From assembly GCF_021738965.1 (NCBI RefSeq), contig NZ_JAKKOQ010000007.1, positions 281,620 to 345,619 on the forward strand: a stretch of DNA of 64,000 bases. Reading direction: 5' to 3'. Shown piece by piece: positions 57,725 to 64,000 of the stretch. The translations under genes were made by a program, and so were the position numbers. Source of the DNA: Gordonia zhenghanii. GTDB taxonomy: Bacteria > Actinomycetota > Actinomycetes > Mycobacteriales > Mycobacteriaceae. Every line of letters starts with the position of its first letter. The first letter of the stretch is position 1. The notes beneath the pieces were generated by a model that saw only the letters and a list, made by a program, of their open reading frames with translations, was not told the DNA's origin and made no database searches.

Positions 57725-58996
57725 ATGGCCATCGAGCTGAATCAGATCTGGGAGTTCCCGATCAAGGAGTTCCATCCCTTCCCGAAGGCGAAGCTGGGTG
57801 TCGGCGCGCACGACATGCTCGGCGTGGAAGCCAAGGAACTCGGCATGACCCGAGTCCTGTTGATGACGACCGGTCTTCGCGGATCGGGCATTATCGAAGA
57901 GCTGACCGGGAAGATCGAATATCAGGGCGTGGACGTGGTCCTGTTCGACGAGGTCCAGTCCAATCCCAAGGACTTCAACGCGATGGACGCCGCCGCGCGT
58001 TACCAGTCCGAGAAGTGCGACGGCATTATCTCGGTCGGCGGCGGTTCGAGTCACGACGCAGCCAAGGGCGCGCGCATGGTGATCGCGCACGACGGTCGCA
58101 ACATCAACGAGTTCGAGGGCTTCTCCAAGGCCACCAACAAGGAGAACCCGAAGCACATCGCGGTGTCGACCACCGCGGGCACGGGCTCGGAGACGTCGTG
58201 GGCGTATGTCATCACCGATACATCCGACATGGACAACCCGCACAAGTGGGTGGCCTTCGACGACTCCTGCCTCGTGGACCTCGCAATGGACGACCCTTTG
58301 CTCTACTACTCGTGCCCCGAGCACTTCACTGCGTTCTGCGGATTCGACGTCCTCGCGCACGCCAGCGAGCCGTTCGTCTCGCGACTGGACTTCGAGCCGT
58401 CTCTCGGCAATGCGAAATACTCGATCGAGCTCATTCGTGACAACCTGCGGACCGCTGTCTACGATCCGAAGAACCTCGCCGCGCGGTCGGGCATGATGCA
58501 TGCGCAGTACATCGCCGCGCAGGCGTTCAACTCGGGCGGGCTCGGCATGATCCACTCCATGTCGCACGCATTCAGCGCGTTCTACGACAGCCACCACGGA
58601 CTGAACAACGCCATCGCGTTGCCGCGTGTGTGGGAGTACAACCTGCCCGCGCGCTACGAGCGGTACGCCGAGATCGCCGCCCTGCTCGGCGTCGACACCC
58701 GGAACATGACGACGGTCCAGGCCGCCGACGCTGCGGTGGAAGAGGCCATCCGCCTGTCCAAGGACCTGGGTATCCCGGAGAATTTCGGGCAGCTGACGAC
58801 GTCGACGTACGAGAAGAACCGGATGAACACCGGCAAGTACGAGGGTCGCGGCGACGGAGTCGACACCTCAGACGCACAGGTCCGTGCGATCGCCGAGCAC
58901 ATGATGGGCGACTGGTGCACTCCTGCCAACCCGCGTGAATCGACCGTCGAGTCGTTGATCCCGATGGTCCGGCACGCCTTCACCGGCTCGTACTGA
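57725..58996 (+). CDS. mno: NDMA-dependent methanol dehydrogenase (Mno/Mdo)
   Basis: 423 aa from the ATG at 57725 (AGGAG, 8 nt spacer). The length and start (AIELNQIWEFPIKEFHPFPK) match nicotinoprotein methanol:N,N-dimethyl-4-nitrosoaniline oxidoreductases of Rhodococcus and Mycobacterium. Iron-ADH family III: NAD site GGGSSHDAAKG, TTAGTGSETS, and metal ligands in FDVLAHASEPF and MIHSMSHAFSAFYDSHHGLNNA. These decameric enzymes keep NADP(H) bound and pass electrons to mycofactocin in vivo, oxidising methanol, other alcohols and formaldehyde. Probably driven by its own promoter and followed by a strong hairpin. Confidence 0.93.
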   Translation: MAIELNQIWEFPIKEFHPFPKAKLGVGAHDMLGVEAKELGMTRVLLMTTGLRGSGIIEELTGKIEYQGVDVVLFDEVQSNPKDFNAMDAAARYQSEKCDGIISVGGGSSHDAAKGARMVIAHDGRNINEFEGFSKATNKENPKHIAVSTTAGTGSETSWAYVITDTSDMDNPHKWVAFDDSCLVDLAMDDPLLYYSCPEHFTAFCGFDVLAHASEPFVSRLDFEPSLGNAKYSIELIRDNLRTAVYDPKNLAARSGMMHAQYIAAQAFNSGGLGMIHSMSHAFSAFYDSHHGLNNAIALPRVWEYNLPARYERYAEIAALLGVDTRNMTTVQAADAAVEEAIRLSKDLGIPENFGQLTTSTYEKNRMNTGKYEGRGDGVDTSDAQVRAIAEHMMGDWCTPANPRESTVESLIPMVRHAFTGSY

Positions 58997-59000
58997 CCGC

Positions 59001-59044
59001 ACGCCGCCGATCGCCGAGCCCTCCGGGCCGTCGATCGGCGGCGT
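59001..59044 (+). terminator. Strong hairpin between mno and moxR
   Basis: ACGCCGCCGATCG (59001-59013) pairs perfectly over 13 bp with CGATCGGCGGCGT (59032-59044); the loop has an inner GCCC/GGGC pair. It begins 5 nt after the mno stop. No T-run. It could be a partial terminator or an mRNA 3' stabiliser that sets mno expression above the downstream genes. Confidence 0.75.
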
Positions 59045-59085
59045 CCCGTCCGCTACACCTTCTTCCGGACCTGAGTGAGGCATTC

Positions 59086-60069
59086 ATGAGTGACCCGAAT
59101 TTCGAGACTTCCGCCGACCTGGCGAGAGCCCTGGAGTCAGAGGGCTATCTGATCGACGACGATCTGGCGACGGTCGTCCACTTGGCGACCATCTTGGATC
59201 GTCCGCTGCTACTCGAGGGGTCGGCAGGTGTCGGGAAGACCGAGTTGGCGAAGGCGTTGGCCGCCGCATCGGGACGGGAACTGATCCGGCTGCAGTGCTA
59301 CGAAGGGCTCGACGACTCCCGTGCGTTGTACGAGTGGGACTACGCTCGCCAACTGCTGCACGTGCAGATGCTCCGCGATCGGATCGGAACCGAACTCGCC
59401 GAGTACGACACGCTCGCGGCGGCGTCGACCGCCCTCGCGGAGACCGAGGTCGGCGTCTACACCGAGGGTTTCCTCGTTCCACGCCCGCTGCTGGCCGCGA
59501 TCGTCTCGCCCGAGCCGACGGTGCTCCTGGTGGATGAGATCGATCGGACCGACGAGGCGATGGAAGCTGTGATGCTCGAGGTGCTCGCCGAGAGGCAGGT
59601 CACGGTGCCCGAACTCGGCACGTTCGCGGCGCGCTCGTCGCCGTGGGTGATCCTGACGTCCAATGACACGCGAGAGCTGTCAGCCGCGTTGAAGCGGCGT
59701 TGCCTGCATTTCCAGGTGGAGTACCCGTCAGCCGAGCGCGAGTGTCGGATCGTCGCAGTGCGTGCCCCGGACGTGGAGGAGTCGGTGATCGCCGACGTCG
59801 TCGATCTGGCACGTAGGCTGCGTGAGCTGCCGCTGCGTAAGAGCCCGTCGATCGCAGAGGTCATCGATGCCTCGCGGGCCGCGTCGCTCCTGTCTCCGGC
59901 GGACCCTGCGCTGATGTCACTCCTCGTGAAGTTCGGGACCGACCTCGACCATGTCCGCCGGGCGTTCGCCACGCCTTCGATGTCGGCCGAACCGGAGCAC
60001 CAGCGGGGATCGACCACGGGGCGGGCATTCGGCGCGGGCCGTGCACACAGCGCCGTCGCGCGGAGCTGA
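59086..60069 (+). CDS. MoxR-family AAA+ ATPase
   Basis: 327 aa. Walker A LLEGSAGVGKTELAKAL near residue 45, Walker B TVLLVDEIDRTDEAMEA, sensor 1 ILTSNDTRELSAALKRRCLHF. MoxR proteins work with VWA-domain partners as chaperones that mature or insert metal into enzymes, as first seen for methanol dehydrogenase (moxR) and CO dehydrogenase (coxD). The next gene encodes such a VWA partner, 6 nt away. The target here is most likely the Mno dehydrogenase upstream. Confidence 0.9.
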   Translation: MSDPNFETSADLARALESEGYLIDDDLATVVHLATILDRPLLLEGSAGVGKTELAKALAAASGRELIRLQCYEGLDDSRALYEWDYARQLLHVQMLRDRIGTELAEYDTLAAASTALAETEVGVYTEGFLVPRPLLAAIVSPEPTVLLVDEIDRTDEAMEAVMLEVLAERQVTVPELGTFAARSSPWVILTSNDTRELSAALKRRCLHFQVEYPSAERECRIVAVRAPDVEESVIADVVDLARRLRELPLRKSPSIAEVIDASRAASLLSPADPALMSLLVKFGTDLDHVRRAFATPSMSAEPEHQRGSTTGRAFGAGRAHSAVARS

Positions 60070-60075
60070 GTCGGC

Positions 60076-61602
60076 GTGCTGGGCGAGAACGATGTGGGCG
60101 TCCGCCTTCTTGACACTGTGGCCGTGCACTTCGGCAGGGCTCTGCGAACGATCGGGCTGGGGTGTTCGCCAGCAGAGGTGATCGAGATCAGGCGTGTGCT
60201 CGCTCTGGTCGGAGGCGGCGATCTCGGTCGACTGCGAACCGCGTTGCGGAGCGTCAGTGTCAAATACGAGTACGAGCGGGGCGGCTTCGAGACGGTCTTC
60301 GACGCGTTCTTCATCGGTGATGAAGCGGTGGACGACGGACCCGCCGATCTACCGCACGTTCGGGGGCTGGCCGGCGAGCTTCCTGACGAACTGGATTGGG
60401 ACGACGAATTCGAGGGCGCAGCCCGGATGATCGGCGCGGACGAACACACGGCCGAGATCGGCGACTTGATGGTCGACGACCCGGAAGCCCGCGAGCGGAA
60501 CGCCGAGAGCGCTCATCGTGAGGAGAACGACTTCTCGGTCTCGTCCGGAGCCGAGGAACTCCAGGTCGACACCGACTCGTCGAGGGTGTCCGGCGGCGTC
60601 ACCTACACGATCGAGATCGACAATGCCGACGCTGCGCAGGTCGGCGAGCTGACCGGCACGGCTGCGCGCGTCGCGGGCTCGGAGTTGAGTCTGGTCGACG
60701 CGGCGGACCTCCTCTCAGTGCTCGACTCCACGGACGGACGCAGTGCCTACGGAGTCGACGGCATGGAAGATCTCGACGATGCGCGTCGCCAACAGGTCCA
60801 GCGCGCGCTCGAGGACTTCATGTCCGCGCTGACCGAACGTCTGGCCGAGAATGTTCTCGCTGACGGCGAGCTGACCGGACCGTCACACGTCCATCGCGAT
60901 CAGGCCGACATCGATCGTGCGTGCCACCGGTTGGTTCAGCGGATGCGAGGTGCGCCTCGACCGGTGTCGCGGCTGACCGACGGTGGTCGGCTCGACGTCC
61001 GTTCCACTATGCGTGCGGCCGCGCACACAGACGGCGTCCCGGCCGAACTGTGGAAGAGGGTCCGCGTTCCGGGGCAGGTGCGACTGCTTGTCCTCGTCGA
61101 CGTCTCGCTGTCAGTGCGTCCGGTGGCTGGGTTCATCCTCCGACTCGCGCAGACGCTGCACCGACAAGGCAGCCGTTGCGAGGTGATCGCATTCGTCGAC
61201 CGTGCGGTCCGCGTAACGCCTGAGTTGCGGGTATCCGAGCCAGACACCGCATTGGCGGAGGTTCTCGCCGCCGATGGGCTGGACCTGTCGGCGACCAGCG
61301 ACTACGGACGGGTCTGGCAGACGACGCTCGACGACTACGGCGACCTAATCACCCGACGGACCAGCGTTCTCGTCGTCGGTGACGGTCGCAGCAATGCCTT
61401 CGATCCACGCGTCGATCTCTTCGAGACGATGGCGCGTCGAGCCCATCGCGTCGCGTGGCTGACCCCGGAACCGTCGCGGTACTGGACGCAGACGGGGTGT
61501 TCGCTCGCAGAGTATGGCGAACACTGCTCTGGGGTCGTCAGCGCGCGCGACGCCGCCGAGATGATGGACAAGTGCGACGAACTCGGTTCGGCGCTGCGGT
61601 GA
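60076..61602 (+). CDS. VWA domain protein, CoxE-like
   Basis: 508 aa, GTG start 6 nt after moxR. The N-terminal half (1-300) is a helical, acidic CoxE-type region (ALRSVSVKYEYERGGFETVFDAFF). The C-terminal VWA domain begins at about 320 with the MIDAS sequence LLVLVDVSLSVRP (D-x-S-x-S), followed by ATSDYGRVWQT and VLVVGDGRSNAFDPR. It should bind a divalent metal and form a complex with the MoxR ATPase. In the same gene order as in the mycobacterial mno region. No signal peptide or membrane helix. Confidence 0.88.
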   Translation: MLGENDVGVRLLDTVAVHFGRALRTIGLGCSPAEVIEIRRVLALVGGGDLGRLRTALRSVSVKYEYERGGFETVFDAFFIGDEAVDDGPADLPHVRGLAGELPDELDWDDEFEGAARMIGADEHTAEIGDLMVDDPEARERNAESAHREENDFSVSSGAEELQVDTDSSRVSGGVTYTIEIDNADAAQVGELTGTAARVAGSELSLVDAADLLSVLDSTDGRSAYGVDGMEDLDDARRQQVQRALEDFMSALTERLAENVLADGELTGPSHVHRDQADIDRACHRLVQRMRGAPRPVSRLTDGGRLDVRSTMRAAAHTDGVPAELWKRVRVPGQVRLLVLVDVSLSVRPVAGFILRLAQTLHRQGSRCEVIAFVDRAVRVTPELRVSEPDTALAEVLAADGLDLSATSDYGRVWQTTLDDYGDLITRRTSVLVVGDGRSNAFDPRVDLFETMARRAHRVAWLTPEPSRYWTQTGCSLAEYGEHCSGVVSARDAAEMMDKCDELGSALR

Positions 61603-61642
61603 GCCGGTACCGTCTGTCGCAGAACGAGGAAGTGGAGGGCCG

Positions 61643-62824
61643 GTGACCGATCCGGGTACAGATCGTGCGCGCGCGGCGACGAGCGTTGCGAAGTTCCACA
61701 CGCCGGAGATCGTGCTCGGTCGCGGCTCGTTCCCAGAGGCGGCGATCACTGTGGCGGGGCTCGGCGTTCGTCGGTCACTCATCGTCTCCGACCGCACCAT
61801 CGAACAGACACCGTGGTACGGGCGACTGTTCGCGGACCTGCAGCGACAGGGCTTGCAACCGGCGTCGTATCTCGACGTGTCGCCGAATCCGCGTTCGTAT
61901 GAGGTGGCCGCTGGTTTCGCGGCCTACCAAGCTCACGCGGCGGACGGTCTGGTGGCGCTCGGCGGAGGTTCGGTCATCGACGCCGCGAAAGGAGTCGCCG
62001 TCCTCGCTTCCAACGGAGGGCTCATCCTCGAGTACGAGGGGATCGACCGCGTGCATCGTCCCCTTCCGCCGCTGGTGGCCGTACCGACGACGGCGGGCAG
62101 CGGCGCCGACGTCTCCCAGTTCTGCATTGTCAACGACCCCGATCGGCGCACCAAGGTGACGATCATCGGTCGGACGTTGGTCCCGAACGTGACTGTCATC
62201 GATCCGACGTTGCTCACGACGGTCTCGTCGCGCGTAACGGCTCAGACGGGCATGGACACCCTGACTCACTGCATCGAGGCATACGTGTCCCTCGCGCACG
62301 GACGGCTGACTGACTCGCTAGCGATCGAGTCGCTGACGGGCGTCTGGACAAACCTGGAACGACTCGTGGACGACCCCGCCGACGCCGTCGCAGGCGAGGA
62401 GATGGCACTCGCGTCGCTGCGAGCTGGCATGGCGTTCACCAACGCGATCCTGGGTGCGACACACGCGATGAGCCACCCGGTCGGTGGGCACTGCGACGCG
62501 CCGCACGGCACGATCAACTCCGTTCTTCTGCCGTATGTGATCCGCTACAACGCACTCGTGTGCGCCGATGACTTCGTCCGCCTCGCGGACGCCGTCGGAC
62601 TCTCGACCTCGGGTGACCCGCGGACGGTCGCCGACCGTCTGGCGGACGCCGTCACGACGCTCGCAGCACGGGTGGGGATGCCCGCGACGCTCTCGCCGCT
62701 GGGCGTGCGGAGCGACGATCTCGAACTGTTGACTTCTCACGCATTGGCCGACTCATGCATGATCACGAATCCGCGCCGTCCGGACGATTCCGGAATCGTC
62801 GACCTGTATCGGCAGGCGCTGTAG
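61643..62824 (+). CDS. Iron-containing alcohol dehydrogenase (1,3-propanediol dehydrogenase-like)
   Basis: 393 aa, GTG start with GGAGG 5 nt upstream. NAD site ALGGGSVIDAAKG, PTTAGSGADVSQF, and metal ligands in QTGMDTLTHCIEAYVS and GATHAMSHPVGGHCDAPHG. A class III Fe-ADH, most like 1,3-propanediol or butanol dehydrogenases; unlike Mno it is not obviously a nicotinoprotein. It may oxidise diols or remove the aldehyde formed by Mno. Ends 2 nt before the kinase gene. Confidence 0.9.
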   Translation: MTDPGTDRARAATSVAKFHTPEIVLGRGSFPEAAITVAGLGVRRSLIVSDRTIEQTPWYGRLFADLQRQGLQPASYLDVSPNPRSYEVAAGFAAYQAHAADGLVALGGGSVIDAAKGVAVLASNGGLILEYEGIDRVHRPLPPLVAVPTTAGSGADVSQFCIVNDPDRRTKVTIIGRTLVPNVTVIDPTLLTTVSSRVTAQTGMDTLTHCIEAYVSLAHGRLTDSLAIESLTGVWTNLERLVDDPADAVAGEEMALASLRAGMAFTNAILGATHAMSHPVGGHCDAPHGTINSVLLPYVIRYNALVCADDFVRLADAVGLSTSGDPRTVADRLADAVTTLAARVGMPATLSPLGVRSDDLELLTSHALADSCMITNPRRPDDSGIVDLYRQAL

Positions 62825-62826
62825 TC

Positions 62827-64000
62827 GTGGAACCTGATCCTGATCTGGCCTCGCTCGTCGGACTCCGCACGGTCAAAGCGGGCCATTACGCGCAGTACCG
62901 CGGTTCCGAAGCACGGGTAGGTCGGGTGATGCTCGCGTTGGACGGCATCTCCAAGGCCCTGGTGCAGACCGCCGCGGGACCAGAGGCACTGGTCGTCGCA
63001 GTCGTCGAGACAGTCCGCGACCACCTCGGGGCCGCATGGGTGCTGTTCGCCCTCGCCGACGGTCAACTCGTCGGCACCGGACCGCGGCATCTCATCGCGG
63101 GTCCAGACGGACAGATCCTGGCGTTCGAGGGCGTCCAGAGCGCCGAGTCGCCGACGGAATTGCCGGACGTCGTGCTGAACCGGCTCAACGACGTGCTTCG
63201 CGGGGAGGTGGCGGTGCTGCATGCGCCGATCGCGGACGATCACCATGTCCATGTACCTGTAGAACTCGACGGAGACGTGGTCGGTGGACTCTCTGCGTGG
63301 ACAGACGCCGGTCAGCGGGTCGACCCCGCGGACCTCACCGTGCTGCGGATTCTCGCGAGCCAGGCGACTGTGGCGTTGGTGAATTCGTCGTTATTCCTGC
63401 AGGTTCAGCGTCGCGCCGACGAACTGGCCGACCGCAACGACGAACTCGTCCGGACCCAGCGGGAACTGTGGGCGGCCCAGCGGACCGCACTACTCGGCAC
63501 CGAACGCGCTCGGATCGCCAGGGAATTGCACGACTCAGTCGGCCAGTCGGTTCTCTCGGCGGGACTGCAGATCGAATTGTGTCGCGACGACGTCGGCGGT
63601 GCGGCTGCCGAGCGAATCGACAAAGCCGTGAAACTCAGCCGCGACGCCATGGAGCAGCTGCGCGGCGCGATCTACACACTTGCGAAGTCGGGCGGGCCGT
63701 CGACCAGCGTCGCCGACACCCTCCGGGAACTGTGCTCGCTTCACATGCCGCCCGACGTAGACGTGACAGTCACTGTTCGCGGTCGGCCACGCGAACTGGC
63801 CGGCGACGTGCAGCACGCGGTGCTACGTATCGCGGGTGAATCTCTGTTCAACGCCGCGCTGCACGCGCAGGCCCGTCGAGTCACCGTGACCCTCGAGTAC
63901 GACGGGCAGGGCGTGCGCCTGCTCGTCGACGACGACGGAATCGGCGATCCGCCCGAATTGCGATCGGTGTTGGCGGCAGCCGAGCGTGACGACATCACGT
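62827..64000 (+). CDS. NarL-type sensor histidine kinase, MnoS-like (3' end outside window)
   Basis: Partial; 391 codons visible, GTG start 2 nt after the Fe-ADH stop. A GAF-like domain (about 35-185) without membrane helices, a short coiled coil (QRRADELADRNDELVRTQRELW), then a HisKA_3 box with His235 in RIARELHDSVGQSVLSAG, then a HATPase_c domain with ESLFNAALHAQA and DDDGIGDPPELR. It is probably cytosolic. The matching LuxR-type response regulator should lie just beyond 64000. In M. smegmatis the MnoS-MnoR pair downstream of mno controls mno expression. Confidence 0.88.
   Translation, partial: MEPDPDLASLVGLRTVKAGHYAQYRGSEARVGRVMLALDGISKALVQTAAGPEALVVAVVETVRDHLGAAWVLFALADGQLVGTGPRHLIAGPDGQILAFEGVQSAESPTELPDVVLNRLNDVLRGEVAVLHAPIADDHHVHVPVELDGDVVGGLSAWTDAGQRVDPADLTVLRILASQATVALVNSSLFLQVQRRADELADRNDELVRTQRELWAAQRTALLGTERARIARELHDSVGQSVLSAGLQIELCRDDVGGAAAERIDKAVKLSRDAMEQLRGAIYTLAKSGGPSTSVADTLRELCSLHMPPDVDVTVTVRGRPRELAGDVQHAVLRIAGESLFNAALHAQARRVTVTLEYDGQGVRLLVDDDGIGDPPELRSVLAAAERDDIT

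Overview
The window is GC-rich actinobacterial chromosome with a strongly mycobacterial (Mycobacteriales) gene order. Two blocks match the known Mycobacterium tuberculosis map: MgtE-like / YflT-like / lpqY-sugA-sugB-sugC / corA / kgd / Rv1249c-like / MFS pump / sbcD-sbcC, and argS-lysA-hom-thrC-thrB-rho-rpmE-prfA-prmC-sua5-wecA-atpI-atpBEFHAGDC-DUF2550-cob(I)alamin adenosyltransferase-murA. It is probably not Mycobacterium itself: ATP synthase b and delta are separate genes instead of carrying the mycobacterial b'-delta fusion, the c subunit lacks the mycobacterial Asp in its GIG-D-G motif, and a mycofactocin-type methanol dehydrogenase cluster follows murA. Gordonia or a close relative is my best guess, by inference only.

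Layout. Positions 1-6100 hold the divergent MgtE-like and YflT-like genes and a four-gene ABC sugar (trehalose-type) importer. Positions 6100-12100 hold a suppressor-of-fused-like gene, corA, an osmoprotectant-binding lipoprotein, and a divergent TetR / Baeyer-Villiger monooxygenase-SDR unit with a clearly readable double operator. Positions 12300-26500 hold the fused 2-oxoglutarate decarboxylase/dehydrogenase (kgd), a fused double ABC exporter, an EcsC-like protein, an MFS pump and an SbcD/SbcC-like pair. Positions 26500-31400 hold tRNA-Arg(CCG), an FAD oxidoreductase overlapping its probable ECF41 sigma factor, an AroE-like enzyme, a HAD hydrolase and a ribokinase. Positions 31450-47050 are a dense housekeeping stretch (arginyl-tRNA synthetase; lysine and threonine synthesis; Rho; L31; RF1 and its methylase; Sua5; a divergent SHMT-like protein; WecA) with many 1-8 nt overlaps. 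Positions 47100-55040 are the ATP synthase operon. Positions 57700-64000 are an NDMA-dependent methanol dehydrogenase cluster (mno, MoxR ATPase, VWA protein, iron alcohol dehydrogenase, sensor kinase), cut by the window end.

Cross-cutting signals. A dispersed repeat with core TCTCGACTCCGCTCGACC occurs at five loci: three between convergent genes (one of these forms a terminator directly after rho), one beside the tRNA, and one inserted in frame between the two domains of PrmC. Several genes (MgtE-like, osmoprotectant lipoprotein, BVMO, tetR, aroE-like, rbsK, argS, murA) have a -10-like hexamer 6-8 nt before the start codon, as expected for leaderless mRNAs. atpB and the fused ABC exporter appear to start with CTG.

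No CRISPR array, rRNA, insertion sequence or prophage was seen.
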